The notes under the pieces are model-generated. The model saw nothing but the letters and a program-made list of their open reading frames with translations, searched no databases and was not told where the DNA came from. Both the position numbers and the translations under genes were made by a program. Below, one piece after another: positions 52,676 to 61,412 of a stretch of 64,000 bases of DNA. The first letter of the stretch is position 1. Each line of letters opens with the position of its first letter. The DNA comes from Heterorhizobium halophytocola (GTDB taxonomy: Bacteria; Pseudomonadota; Alphaproteobacteria; Rhizobiales; Rhizobiaceae): contig NZ_JAGGJU010000012.1 of NCBI RefSeq assembly GCF_017873095.1, forward strand, positions 124,001 to 188,000. Direction: 5' to 3'.

Positions 52676-53232
52676 CGGCCAGCCTCCAGCCAATCCTTGC
52701 CGATCTCCTGGATCTCGGTGATGTCGGCTTCGGAAAATCCGAGATAGGGTCGCGCCGGTATGCGCACGACGTGCTTGCCAATGGTCACCGGCCTGGTGAC
52801 TGCGCCTTTGGTTCCGGCTTTCACAAACCGGTTGCGACCGCGGATCCGTTTAAAGTGGCTTTTCTGGCTGCGCGCGAACTGCTCGATATCGGCGCCGAAC
52901 TGATGCGGGCCGGCATAGATGAGATTGGTGCCGACCTCGGCCGTGGTCTCGGTCGCATGGGTCGTCAGGCTGGAATAGAGGCGGTTTGTGACCCGCAGCA
53001 TATTGTTCGTGCCGCGGCGCCGGCGCCCGATCCGGCGGTTGGCGGTTCGCCGGGACAGCGCCGGCCACTTGGCGCCGCCCGGTCCCGTCTCCCGCTCGAA
53101 CCGACGCTGGGTCGATGTCAGGAGATAGCCAGCGATCGACGCCATCAGCTCGCCTGGATGGCGCGCCTGGCGGATCAGGTTGACGATGAAGGGCGAGGTC
53201 TTGTCGTCGAGGCTGATCAGCGCGCCGGGCAT
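52672..53232 (-). CDS. Phage virion morphogenesis protein (gpG, tail completion)
   Basis: 186-aa protein starting MPGALISLDDKTSPFIVNLIRQ. The segment GELMASIAGYLLTSTQRRFERETGPGGAKWPALS matches the virion morphogenesis family (PF05069; Mu gpG), and the basic C-terminal half ends RIPARPYLGFSEADITEI as usual. It takes part in joining head and tail. Overlaps the tail terminator gene by 4 bp. Confidence 0.92.
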   Translation of the reverse strand: MPGALISLDDKTSPFIVNLIRQARHPGELMASIAGYLLTSTQRRFERETGPGGAKWPALSRRTANRRIGRRRRGTNNMLRVTNRLYSSLTTHATETTAEVGTNLIYAGPHQFGADIEQFARSQKSHFKRIRGRNRFVKAGTKGAVTRPVTIGKHVVRIPARPYLGFSEADITEIQEIGKDWLEAGR

Positions 53233-53233
53233 C

Positions 53234-53665
53234 TCAAAAGCCCTTCAGGCTGTCACGCGTGAAGACGCGGACCGGTGCTGCGGTTCGGATAGCACCGTCG
53301 CCACTGACGGCCGGCACCTCGGCGCCGTCGGACAGTTCGACCAGACCCTTGGCGACATCCTTCAGGAAGGAGACGGCGTCGTTGTAGGTGCGGGTGACCG
53401 GGCTGTCCTTGTCGGCATTGTCGCCATAGAGGTAATAGAGCGCGATGTCGGCGTTGAACTTCTGAAGCACCGGCGGCACGACGGTCAAAGGCAGTTCGGC
53501 CACCTTCTTCAGATAGCCGTCGATCAGGCCGGCCGCGTCGTCGATTGCGGTTGCCAGCACCGTCTCGTCGATGGTCGAGACCGGCTTGTTGACGCGGTCG
53601 GTGAGCTGCGTCAGCCGCTCAACTCCGAACCGGTCGATCATGTCCTGTCTCTGGCAGTAGCTCAT
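53234..53665 (-). CDS. DUF1320 head-tail joining protein (Mu gp36-like)
   Basis: 143-aa protein starting MSYCQRQDMIDRFGVERLTQLTDR; MSY-x-x-x-x-DMIDRFG is the family opening. Helical body ATAIDDAAGLIDGYLKKVAELPL and ALYYLYGDNADKDSP. Connector-type proteins of this group sit between capsid and tail genes. The longer frame to 53803 overlaps the next gene and is not conserved. Confidence 0.88.
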   Translation of the reverse strand: MSYCQRQDMIDRFGVERLTQLTDRVNKPVSTIDETVLATAIDDAAGLIDGYLKKVAELPLTVVPPVLQKFNADIALYYLYGDNADKDSPVTRTYNDAVSFLKDVAKGLVELSDGAEVPAVSGDGAIRTAAPVRVFTRDSLKGF

Positions 53666-53678
53666 GACATCGGCGCCT

Positions 53679-54086
53679 TCAGATGAACTCGACGACGAGG
53701 TTCGGCTCGCCCAGGAGCAGCTCAAGCTGATCCTCGGTGAAGGTCGTCGGCGGGTGATCGGTGGCGGCCTTGGGATGCGACATGCCGGCACGGCGAAAGC
53801 CATCGCGTCTGGCCGAGATCCGGACAGCGCTGACCATGGTTAGACCTGTCTCGCGGCAGGCCTTCAATCTGGCGACCAGAAGCGGATATCGCATGTCCGG
53901 TTCGCCCTCGGCAGAGAAGGCACCAAGGCCTTCCTCACCGAGGGTTTCCCGGGGGGTATGGGGGGAATTGGTGCCGCTAATCGGTGGCGAATATGGCGCT
54001 TTCGCGGCGGTATCAGTCAAAGGCGTTTCTGCCTGTGGCACAGTGTCGGCCGCTGTTGCCGGCGTGGTAGTTTTCTTAGGCGCCAT
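53679..54086 (-). CDS. HI1506-related (Mu gp35-like) phage protein
   Basis: 135-aa protein from MAPKKTTTPATAADTVP with GGAG 6 nt upstream. The N-terminal 50 residues are low-complexity Ala/Pro/Thr; the rest (VSAVRISARRDGFRRAGMSHPKAATDHPPTTFTEDQLELLLGEPNLVVEFI) matches the HI1506-related family of Mu-like prophages, where the F-x-x-x-Q-x-x-L-x-x-x-P end is typical. Minor head or connector role inferred. Confidence 0.8.
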   Translation of the reverse strand: MAPKKTTTPATAADTVPQAETPLTDTAAKAPYSPPISGTNSPHTPRETLGEEGLGAFSAEGEPDMRYPLLVARLKACRETGLTMVSAVRISARRDGFRRAGMSHPKAATDHPPTTFTEDQLELLLGEPNLVVEFI

Positions 54087-54142
54087 GGAAAGCTCCATTC
54101 GGTTTCTGACAAAGCGGATCGGCGGATCCGTTTTTCCAGAAA

Positions 54143-54166
54143 CCGCCGGTCGCTTAAGACCGGCGG
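54143..54166 (-). terminator. Hairpin directly after the major capsid gene
   Basis: CCGCCGGTC (54143-54151) and GACCGGCGG (54158-54166), a perfect 9-bp stem with a 6-nt loop, 23 bp after the capsid stop, followed on the minus strand by TTTCT. Probably a partial terminator that lets capsid mRNA exceed tail mRNA. Confidence 0.6.
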
Positions 54167-54189
54167 CTCTTGATCTGGTTGGCGCGCCG

Positions 54190-55086
54190 CTACGCCAGCC
54201 AGGGAACGACGAGGATTTCGGCCGTGTGATACCAGGGGTTGCTGTTGCCCCCGTCGATAAACTGCGTGTTGATGATTTTCAGCGCGGCACTTTCCAGCGA
54301 AGGCGGCACGACGAGCAGCTTCGGCATGATCGCGAGCGGCCGACCGTAATCCGACTTCAGGCTCATCAGCCCGAGGCGCGCGGCCTCGTAATGCGCCACA
54401 TCCAGTGTCTGCCTCGATCCCCAGCCCATCTGCCAGAAGCCGAAGCCGACCTGGCAACGGCCGTCGAGGCCGTACTGGTATTCCTTGCGGTTGAAGACGT
54501 TCGGATCGTCTTCCTTGTCCATCCGCACGAGGTTCTGAAAGCTGCGTCGCTCCTGGTAGATCAGCGGTTTCAGCGGCCGGGACGTGTCGAGCAGGAACCA
54601 TGGAGTGCCAGCGCCGCCATCGGTATTGGCGACCAGGATTTCCTTGCCCTTCTCGTCGAGCACTGGGTGCTCAAGATCGAAGAACGGCTGGCCGTCATAG
54701 CAAAGTTCGGAGAAACCGTTCTTCAGCAGCGGCCAGATCAGCGTGTCGGGAAAGACGGTTGCGGTGGCTCCCAGATCCCGGAACATCGGGCCATAGATGC
54801 CGAGATTGTCGTCGTCGAAATCATCGCGATCGACGGCGATAGTGTTCTCATAGGACTCGTTGGTGAGCGTATAGCCGTGCTTGGCGAGATTGTTGACGAC
54901 GCGGTCGCCCACCCATTTGCGGAAACCCGGAAACTTACCGAGCCAGCCATATTCATTGGACCGCGTCGTCGACGACACTGTGGTGGCGATCCTTCCATAC
55001 ATCGACGTCGCCTCGGCAAGGCCCGCCTGGAAGGACGCGTTGAAGCCGATAAAGGCCGACTGCAGCGTATGCGTGGTGATTTCCAT
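54190..55086 (-). CDS. Major head subunit, Mu gpT-like
   Basis: 298-aa protein starting MEITTHTLQSAFIGFNASFQAGLAEATSMYGRIATTV. The motifs YGWLGKFPGFRKWVGDRV, YENTIAVDRDDFDDDNLGIYGPMF and FFDLEHPVL are characteristic of Mu-like major capsid proteins (PF10124). Forms the icosahedral shell with an HK97-type fold. Downstream of the decoration protein gene by 11 bp and followed by a hairpin. Confidence 0.95.
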   Translation of the reverse strand: MEITTHTLQSAFIGFNASFQAGLAEATSMYGRIATTVSSTTRSNEYGWLGKFPGFRKWVGDRVVNNLAKHGYTLTNESYENTIAVDRDDFDDDNLGIYGPMFRDLGATATVFPDTLIWPLLKNGFSELCYDGQPFFDLEHPVLDEKGKEILVANTDGGAGTPWFLLDTSRPLKPLIYQERRSFQNLVRMDKEDDPNVFNRKEYQYGLDGRCQVGFGFWQMGWGSRQTLDVAHYEAARLGLMSLKSDYGRPLAIMPKLLVVPPSLESAALKIINTQFIDGGNSNPWYHTAEILVVPWLA

Positions 55087-55097
55087 GATCAGGCCTT

Positions 55098-55508
55098 TCA
55101 GGCGAACTCGACCCAGACGCCCTGGTCGTCCACGTCGAAGATTGTGCCGGCGACGGAACGCGTATTCGTCCCGCTGGTGAGAGCGACCGTCTGATCGTCG
55201 ACGCCGTAGCAGACGGCTCCGATCGCGGCCTTGGTGATGAGGTCGGCGCCCGCAGAATTCTCGTAGCGGAAAATGCCGACCTCGATATCGACGACGAGGT
55301 CGCCGGCAGCGCCTGCAGTGTTGTCCACCGGCCGCTTGATCCGGCCGGCACCTTTGATCGTCGTTGCCGTCGTCATCCGCACTGCAAGACCCGCCGCATT
55401 GACGGCCCCCATGGCGCCGGCAAACAGCTTGGCGCCGGCGGCGACCGGGAACTGCCTGTTGTCACCGGAGCGGCGGGGCGTGTTGCGGTCCTTCGTCAGC
55501 GCCGTCAT
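55098..55508 (-). CDS. Capsid decoration/cement-like protein
   Basis: 136-aa beta-rich protein MTALTKDRNTPRRSGDNRQFPVAAGAKLFAGAMGAVN. The motif TKDRNTPRRSG followed by VAAGAKLFAGA, and the end VAGTIFDVDDQGVWVEFA, are found in small capsid proteins located between protease and major capsid genes of Mu-like phages. Its start overlaps the protease stop by 4 bp. It is probably a head-stabilising protein. Confidence 0.78.
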   Translation of the reverse strand: MTALTKDRNTPRRSGDNRQFPVAAGAKLFAGAMGAVNAAGLAVRMTTATTIKGAGRIKRPVDNTAGAAGDLVVDIEVGIFRYENSAGADLITKAAIGAVCYGVDDQTVALTSGTNTRSVAGTIFDVDDQGVWVEFA

Positions 55509-56041
55509 GCGTCACCGCCTTTCTTGGCCTTGATCATCGCCTCCTTCGTCAGCCCCATCTGGCGCATGACGGCGAGGTCGGTTTCGGAGAGCGACGGCTC
55601 GCCATTCGCGGGCGGCACGGCACTTGCGGTGCGCTGCGCGGCCGTCAGCTGCGGCGCCGTCTTCAGGTAGTCGGCAAAGGCTGCCGGATTGGACTTGTGC
55701 AGCGACAGGCCCCAGGCGCGTGCGGCCGGTGTCAGCTGGCCACTCTCGATCGCTCTGCTGACAGCCATCTCGGCTTCGTCGTCAGCCAGCTTTTCGGTCA
55801 GCGTCTTCAGGTTGCGCTGAACGGCGACGAATTGATCGACCGGCACGAACCGCGCCGGATCCACATTGGTGGTGGAAGCGGACTGGATGGCGGTGACGAT
55901 GGTCTCCGTATCCGCATCCTTGGCGACGCCGGCGGCAACCGCGATCGCAGCAACAGACGACAGAAGGGAATTGACGGCCGTGAGGACGTCAGCCTCCGCC
56001 GCGCCCTGAGCCAGGCCCAGGGCTTCGATAAGCTTATCCAT
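55505..56041 (-). CDS. Nested scaffolding protein inside the protease gene (Mu Z-like)
   Basis: In-frame ATG at 56041 with CAGGAAACCGAC before it (AGGA 8 nt upstream), giving a 178-aa protein MDKLIEALGLAQGAAEADVLTAV..., helical and acidic, ending in the same stop as the protease. In Mu, I and Z share the 3' end in this way, and Z is the scaffold. Here it is inferred from the good ribosome site and domain boundary. Confidence 0.65.
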   Translation of the reverse strand: MDKLIEALGLAQGAAEADVLTAVNSLLSSVAAIAVAAGVAKDADTETIVTAIQSASTTNVDPARFVPVDQFVAVQRNLKTLTEKLADDEAEMAVSRAIESGQLTPAARAWGLSLHKSNPAAFADYLKTAPQLTAAQRTASAVPPANGEPSLSETDLAVMRQMGLTKEAMIKAKKGGDA

Positions 56042-56569
56042 GTCGGTTTCCTGAGAGTTGGGATGGGATCTGGCAGCGACGGCTGCGAGATCGAGGTTCG
56101 GGGTATTGGTCAGCCCCGCCGAAACAAGGTGCAACACCTTGCCGTCCTTACTGTGCCGGTAGACCGGCGAGATGTAGCGATACTCCTTGGCGCGGATCGC
56201 CTGGGCTGCCTTTTCCGTCCACTCGACACGGCCATAGAGACCATCGGGACGCGCATCGAGCTCCTTGATCCAGCCGGCGGCGGGCGCCAGTCCGCCGACG
56301 CCCGGCACAGAAGAAAAAACGCTCTGGTGATCGTAGTCGACGACCAGTTCCGTAGAGCCGGCACGACGGCTGCTTGCCTCGATGACGGTGCGCATCGCCT
56401 GCAGGTCGGCAAGCGTGTAGGGACCGCGACCATCACGTCCGGAGAACTGGCCGGCCGGCAGAAGCATGATCCAATGGGACGCACTGTCCTCGCCGGCATC
56501 ATTGACGCCGAGATAGGTTGCGTGGGTCGCGGTATCCGCGAAGAGGGAGGAGTGGGCGGCTTTCAACAT
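55505..56569 (-). CDS. Mu gpI-like capsid protease with scaffold region
   Basis: 354-aa protein starting MLKAAHSSLFADTATHATYLGVN. N-terminal protease (Mu protein I, PF10123): PAGQFSGRDGRGPYTLADLQAM, VVDYDHQSVF (catalytic His candidate) and EYRYISPVYRHSKDGKVLHLVSAGLTNTPNL with the serine. Residues from about 177 are an Ala/Asp-rich helical scaffold. An internal in-frame start at 56041 would give this scaffold alone. The protease matures the procapsid. The start is uncertain as no clear ribosome site precedes 56569. Confidence 0.9.
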   Translation of the reverse strand: MLKAAHSSLFADTATHATYLGVNDAGEDSASHWIMLLPAGQFSGRDGRGPYTLADLQAMRTVIEASSRRAGSTELVVDYDHQSVFSSVPGVGGLAPAAGWIKELDARPDGLYGRVEWTEKAAQAIRAKEYRYISPVYRHSKDGKVLHLVSAGLTNTPNLDLAAVAARSHPNSQETDMDKLIEALGLAQGAAEADVLTAVNSLLSSVAAIAVAAGVAKDADTETIVTAIQSASTTNVDPARFVPVDQFVAVQRNLKTLTEKLADDEAEMAVSRAIESGQLTPAARAWGLSLHKSNPAAFADYLKTAPQLTAAQRTASAVPPANGEPSLSETDLAVMRQMGLTKEAMIKAKKGGDA

Positions 56570-56794
56570 GCCGCGAGATTGCCGACAAGCAGATCGGCAA
56601 AACATCCGGTAGGGCTATGGTGAGAGTGCCGGCTCTGGCTTGCTGCCGGCAGATCCTGCATATCACGGGGAGGGCTTCAATCCCACTTCGAATTTGAAGC
56701 CGTTTTGAAGGCCTTGGGCGCGATTTGGGGGACGTTCGGGGCAACCGTCCCGAAACAGGGGACGAGCAACGCTCCTGGGCGCGCTGCTGCGGAC
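56570..56794. other. Gap between gpF and protease genes with hairpin
   Basis: 225 bp without a supported gene. GGCTTCAA (56673-56680) and TTGAAGCC (56694-56701) form an 8-bp stem; it may be a regulatory or terminator element between the portal/gpF genes and the capsid genes. Confidence 0.45.
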
Positions 56795-57616
56795 TCAACG
56801 CGGGTCGGAAATATCGCGCAGCGCCGCCTCACCGAACTCTCGCGGAGCACCGGCGATCTTCTCGGTATAATTCTGTTTGGCCTTCGCCTCGATGCTCGCC
56901 TTGCCGGGATTATAGGCCCAGCCAGGATCGATCCCATCGGGCACCCTGACGATCTCGCCGGTGCGCCTGTTGGTGAAGCTGCGATAGGTGTCCGGCGGCG
57001 GGTCGAAGAACAGCTGCTCGCCTTCCGCCTGCAGCCGGCGGATGTCACGCTCCGACAGGCTTTGCAGCGTACAGCGACAGCCAAAGCCGCATGGCGGCGC
57101 CCATTCGTTCCAATAGGGATGATCAACCGGGAGAACGAGATTGTGCCGGCGGGCATGGGCCGGGCGCACGTGATCGTCCCGCATGGTCACATAACGCAGA
57201 TAGGGACGCGTGGTGCGATTGCGCTCGAAGTTCGCCCAATGGCCGGCCGCATAGGAGACGCGCATATTGACGTCGAAAATGGTCTGCAGCCGTCGCGTGG
57301 AGCCGAGTTGCGAGAACGTCTCCTCGCCGGTCAGCGGGTCGGTCACCCTTTGTCGGCCCCACCAGCCCTTGGCCTGGAGCGCAGGCTTCAGCTGACGGGA
57401 GAACTGCTCGATCGTCTGGCCATCGTTCAAAGCCCGTTCGAGGGCGCTGTAAATGTCGTTCAGAATGTCGAAGCCGGCGGACTTGGCGACCGTGAACATG
57501 GCCGCGTGCTCTTCCTGCCAGGCGTCCTGCCAGGAGAAGGTTTCGAGCTGGCTGGATCTGGCACGGTACGCCGCGATCGCCTCGGCCGGCGCAAGCGGCG
57601 CGAGCCGCGCCGTCAC
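56795..57616 (-). CDS. Minor head / morphogenesis protein, Mu gpF-like
   Basis: 273-aa protein starting MTARLAPLAPAEAIAAYRARS. The gpF core is SYAAGHWANFERNRTTRPYLRYVTMRDDHVRPAHARRHNLVLPVDHPYWNEWAPPCGFGCRCTLQSLSERD, in which the R-x-x-HxxxH and Cys-x-Cys-Arg-Cys type residues resemble a metal site. Part of the head assembly initiation complex with the portal. It overlaps the portal stop by 4 bp. Confidence 0.93.
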   Translation of the reverse strand: MTARLAPLAPAEAIAAYRARSSQLETFSWQDAWQEEHAAMFTVAKSAGFDILNDIYSALERALNDGQTIEQFSRQLKPALQAKGWWGRQRVTDPLTGEETFSQLGSTRRLQTIFDVNMRVSYAAGHWANFERNRTTRPYLRYVTMRDDHVRPAHARRHNLVLPVDHPYWNEWAPPCGFGCRCTLQSLSERDIRRLQAEGEQLFFDPPPDTYRSFTNRRTGEIVRVPDGIDPGWAYNPGKASIEAKAKQNYTEKIAGAPREFGEAALRDISDPR

Positions 57617-59175
57617 GTCAGGTCCTCTCCTGTTTCACCCGCAAGCCTGGCATTGAAGCCGGCTCGTGCCAGAAGGTCGGCAAGCGCGGTGACATCGAGA
57701 TCGGCAATGCGCTTGGCAAGAATAGCGCGGGCCTCACCGAGATCCCTGGCACCGGCCAGTTCCGACTGCAGACCGGCGATCACCGGCTCCACCAGCAGCT
57801 CCCAGCCGTCGTCGGCCAGCATCTGGTCAATCGCGCTGTCGATCGCATCGGGCACAACGGTTGCCGGCAGCGTGCGGGCGACTGCCTCCTTCGTGTCTTC
57901 GGGCTTCTCGGTTTCGCCGTCCGGCTGACTTTGCCGGGAGGGCTGCAGCAGCTCCTCGTCGGGATCGGGATCAGGAAGGCCGATCTTGTCGCGCAGGGTC
58001 GACATGCCGACCTTCAGCCCAAGCGGTACCAGGCTGACGACATTCTTCACAAGGCCGTCGATGTCCACCTCATCAGGGCGGCCGATCCTGACTTTCGGAT
58101 AGCGGCGTTGCGGTCCAAGGTTGAAGGCGACCAGCGGCATGGCGAGGTCACGGGTGAGTGTGGCTGCCAGCTGCTTGGCATCGGCTCGCTCGATGTCGTC
58201 GCGCACACCGTCATGCACCTTGCCGACCGCATAGCCGCCGGCCTGCGCATCCGTCGTTTGCGTCTGGCCGAGGACGACCTTGGAGACCTGCCGATCGAGC
58301 CAGTCGGCGCGCTTCTCGTAAATCTCGTGATTGCCAGACACGTTCGACTGGATGATCTCGACCGCCATGCTCTCGGGGATGATCGCCGCGAAATCCGAGC
58401 CGATCGACGTCACGGCCTCGATCAGCTTGGCCTTCTGTTCTTCTGTCGCGCCCTGTCCATATTTCCCAACGCGCAGCGGCTGGCCATAGGCTTCGACGAA
58501 GATCGCCCAGTCCTTCAGCGAGAAATGCTTGAACAGGAAGGTCCAGGCGACGGCCCGTGCGATACCGCCCCGGATCGTGAGGCCCGATTTGACCTTGGCG
58601 CGATGGACAATCCAGCACCAGGGCTGCAATGGCGCTTCGCCATCCTCAGAGCGGATCAGCGGTGTTTCGCCACTCACCCGGTCGAAGGTAAACCAGCGGG
58701 GGTCGCGCCATTTCAGGGCCGAGGGTCGCCATTGGCCCTCCGACGTGTCCCAGAGGATCTCGGTGCAGGAAAAGCCTTTGCCGATTGCATCGAGAATATC
58801 GACGACTTCGTCTTCGAATTCGTCCCGGTCCAGAACCTCTCGCACGAGATCGGCGGCCTCAACGTCGATCTTCGCGTCGCTCGCGGCCTCGACGGTGATC
58901 TCCAGCCCGGAGACCTGGCGCTTCCGGATCGACAACAGGCCGGCGTAATGCAGGTCGCGCTCCTCCATGTCCTCGGCCAGTTCCAGATAGGCCTGCGAAT
59001 CGCCATCGATCGAGGTTCGGAGCATGCCGGCAAGGCGCCCAGGCGTCAGGCCCGGAACGCGATGGCGGCCGAACGGATCGCGAATGCCCCTGACGGTCGG
59101 CGCGCCTTGCTCACGCACCAGTTCGGCTTTTCGAAGAGGCCGGCCATCCGGCCCCAGAATGGAGGAGACGGCCAT
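57613..59175 (-). CDS. Portal protein, DUF935 (Mu gp29-like)
   Basis: 520-aa protein starting MAVSSILGPDGRPLRKAELVREQ. DUF935 motifs: DMEERDLHYAGLLSIRKRQVSGLEI, GKGFSCTEILWDTSEGQW, LFKHFSLKDWAIFVEAYGQPLRVGKYG and KVVLGQTQTTDAQAGGYAVGKVH. It forms the dodecameric portal through which DNA enters the head. Overlaps the terminase stop by one base. Length is as expected for the family. Confidence 0.95.
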   Translation of the reverse strand: MAVSSILGPDGRPLRKAELVREQGAPTVRGIRDPFGRHRVPGLTPGRLAGMLRTSIDGDSQAYLELAEDMEERDLHYAGLLSIRKRQVSGLEITVEAASDAKIDVEAADLVREVLDRDEFEDEVVDILDAIGKGFSCTEILWDTSEGQWRPSALKWRDPRWFTFDRVSGETPLIRSEDGEAPLQPWCWIVHRAKVKSGLTIRGGIARAVAWTFLFKHFSLKDWAIFVEAYGQPLRVGKYGQGATEEQKAKLIEAVTSIGSDFAAIIPESMAVEIIQSNVSGNHEIYEKRADWLDRQVSKVVLGQTQTTDAQAGGYAVGKVHDGVRDDIERADAKQLAATLTRDLAMPLVAFNLGPQRRYPKVRIGRPDEVDIDGLVKNVVSLVPLGLKVGMSTLRDKIGLPDPDPDEELLQPSRQSQPDGETEKPEDTKEAVARTLPATVVPDAIDSAIDQMLADDGWELLVEPVIAGLQSELAGARDLGEARAILAKRIADLDVTALADLLARAGFNARLAGETGEDLT

Positions 59176-60821
59176 CAGAAAAGTCCTCTTGCTCGTTTCA
59201 GGGTGGACATGCGGAAGCGGCCGTCATCGCCTTGACGCTCGGCCGGCTCGGAAAAGCGATCCAACGGGATCGGCGCCCTTCGATAGCCATAGTCGTGCCA
59301 CTGCATGCGGCTGGCAAAGTGCGCCAGCGCCAGCGCGATCGCATAGTCGCCGTGGCGCTTTTTCGGACCTTCGCCGCTGCGCACATCCGGCACTCGCGGA
59401 ATGCCGGCAATCACCTTCACCGACCGCAGATCGGTCAGGTGATTGTCGTTCTTCGAAATCGAGATGGCATCGTCTTCAAAGGCCACCTTCAGCGGCGGCA
59501 TGTTGATCCGGTACCAGTCCTGGGTGAACTTGATTGCCCAGACGAGGCCGCTGCTGTCCTCGTTTTCTCTGAGACCGAAGAGGCGCCCCATATCCTCAGC
59601 GACCGTCCAGCCCATGCCGGTCGCATCGAACGCAGCACCGACCATCCGCGTGACCGCCGAAAGGATGGTGCGCACGATCATCTTCTGCTCGTCACCCGGC
59701 ACATTGCGCAATTCGACAGTGAGCGCGCTTCTGCGCTTCAGCATCTTGTCTAGGCTGAGCAGTGTGCCGACCGAGAGATCGGCGACGCGGGCAAAGTCGA
59801 AACCGAAGGCATAGAGAAGATTCTGGTCGAGCACCTCCAGTGCCGCCTCCAGCTCTTCCATGAAGGGCGACAACAGGACCCGGCGCTCCAGCTCGGGCCG
59901 CTGCAGGAAGTTGGTCGGCAAATCGAGCGACAGCACAGGCGCATCGGATGTCATGCGCGCCTCGATCAGCGGCGCCGACAGCCAGGAGCCGGTGCCCATG
60001 GTCGGGATACAGAACAGCTCCTCGTCGGCGCCATCGCCGTAGAAGTCGATGATGTCCTGGCGCCAGATCGCTTCGGCCTCGGGCGTCCATGTCGCTCCGT
60101 TGACCAGGCAGATACGCTCATAAAGGCCCTGGCGCAGCGCCTCGTCGAAATCGATGCGCATATGATGGTATGGTTTGCGGCCGCCGAGGATGTCCCGGAT
60201 CTGCAGATTGAACTCGTTTTCGGTTCCGTCATGGGTCGAGCAGACGACAACCTGGCCGCCCCACATCAGGAAGGCGAGCGCCGCCTTCAAAAGCTCTTTC
60301 AGATTATCGACGAAGGCTGCTTCGTCGATCATCACCACACCCTGCTTGCCACGCAGCGATCGCGGCGCCGACGACAACGCCAGCACTTCGAAGCCCGAGG
60401 CAAAACGAATGCGGAAAGCCTGGATCGCCCGCTCACCGTCCTTGTCGCTGTCGTCGAACAGAAACTCGTCAACCGCCATGGCCGCCTGATTGAAGGCGCG
60501 AGACCACATGGCGCAGGCGTCGATGAACTCGCGCGTCATCTCTTGGCTATAGGAGATATACATCACGTCCATGCCGCCGGCAGCTTTGGCACGGGCCGCG
60601 CGCAACGCCGCATAGGCGGCAAAGCCGAAGGTCAGACCGATGCGGCGCGACTTCTCGACGAAGAGGACGTGACAGGTGGAACTCTCAAGCGTCTCCAGCA
60701 GATTGCCCTGGTAGGGCAGCAAGGCTTTCGGCAGCCCGAGCTTGTCGACGATATCAGGCAGCACTTCAGTCGCGCTGCGCCGCGCCTCTGCCCATTCCTC
60801 CTTGGTAATCGGTGCCGTCAT
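59175..60821 (-). CDS. Terminase large subunit, Mu gp28-like
   Basis: 548-aa packaging ATPase/nuclease. A non-classical Walker A VEKSRRIGLTFG (about 54-65), Walker B GVVMIDEAAF (about 160-170), coupling motif VVCSTHDGT, and a C-terminal RNase H-like nuclease with FGFDFARVADLSVGTLL (first acidic residues) and GAAFDATGMGW. Mu-type terminases cut in flanking host DNA for headful packaging of transposed copies. Overlaps the gp27-like gene by 4 bp. Confidence 0.94.
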   Translation of the reverse strand: MTAPITKEEWAEARRSATEVLPDIVDKLGLPKALLPYQGNLLETLESSTCHVLFVEKSRRIGLTFGFAAYAALRAARAKAAGGMDVMYISYSQEMTREFIDACAMWSRAFNQAAMAVDEFLFDDSDKDGERAIQAFRIRFASGFEVLALSSAPRSLRGKQGVVMIDEAAFVDNLKELLKAALAFLMWGGQVVVCSTHDGTENEFNLQIRDILGGRKPYHHMRIDFDEALRQGLYERICLVNGATWTPEAEAIWRQDIIDFYGDGADEELFCIPTMGTGSWLSAPLIEARMTSDAPVLSLDLPTNFLQRPELERRVLLSPFMEELEAALEVLDQNLLYAFGFDFARVADLSVGTLLSLDKMLKRRSALTVELRNVPGDEQKMIVRTILSAVTRMVGAAFDATGMGWTVAEDMGRLFGLRENEDSSGLVWAIKFTQDWYRINMPPLKVAFEDDAISISKNDNHLTDLRSVKVIAGIPRVPDVRSGEGPKKRHGDYAIALALAHFASRMQWHDYGYRRAPIPLDRFSEPAERQGDDGRFRMSTLKRARGLF

Positions 60822-61411
60822 GGCGTCTTCACCCCGAGGATTTCGCTCAGGATCGAAGTGGCCGTCTCCTGGCTAAGCCCCTTGGCTTTGGTTGCCGTCT
60901 GAACGGCGGCCTTTGCCTTGGTGGCAAAGTCCTTCTCGATCTTCTCGCGGCGCTGCGTCGAGACGCTCTGCGCCTGGGTCGCGGCGCGCAGCGCGTTGGC
61001 GAGCGCCATAGCATCCTTCGGTTCGATGCCGGCTTCCCCGGCATTGGTCAGGATCTCGAAGATCAGGGTCTTGATCGTCTCGGCCGCGATCAGGGTCAGG
61101 TCGTCGCTATCGCCGGCATCGAACTTTTCCGCCAGCGTGCCGGCGATCTCGGAGGCCTGATTAATCCGGCTGGTCATCAGGGCCAGCTTCACCGAATAGC
61201 GGTTGAAGGCAGAGAAGGAAGGGATCCTGAACTCCAGCTCGCCGCGATGTTCCCGCTCTATCCCCTCCAGCCGGGAGACAAACTCGGAATAGATCTCGGT
61301 CTGCGGGACATCGCGCTTTTGCAGTGCGCCGGCCGCCCAGGCGACGACCGGTGCGCATTCCTCAGGCAATAGCTCGATGCCGCTCAGCCGGCCGCGCCCT
61401 TTGCGTGCCAT
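60818..61411 (-). CDS. DUF3486 protein, Mu gp27-like small terminase
   Basis: 197-aa protein starting MARKGRGRLSGIELLPEECAPVVAWAAGALQKRDVPQTEIYSEF; the RGRLSxIxLLPEE start and FRIPSFSAFNRYSVKLA are typical of DUF3486. Helical, acidic in the middle. It is thought to be the small terminase subunit or DNA-recognition partner of the adjacent large subunit. Confidence 0.9.
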   Translation of the reverse strand: MARKGRGRLSGIELLPEECAPVVAWAAGALQKRDVPQTEIYSEFVSRLEGIEREHRGELEFRIPSFSAFNRYSVKLALMTSRINQASEIAGTLAEKFDAGDSDDLTLIAAETIKTLIFEILTNAGEAGIEPKDAMALANALRAATQAQSVSTQRREKIEKDFATKAKAAVQTATKAKGLSQETATSILSEILGVKTP

Positions 61412-61412
61412 C

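Noticed and set aside
56499..56798. 99-codon frame between gpF and protease genes
   Set aside because: Overlaps the start of the protease gene, no ribosome site and no phage family match.
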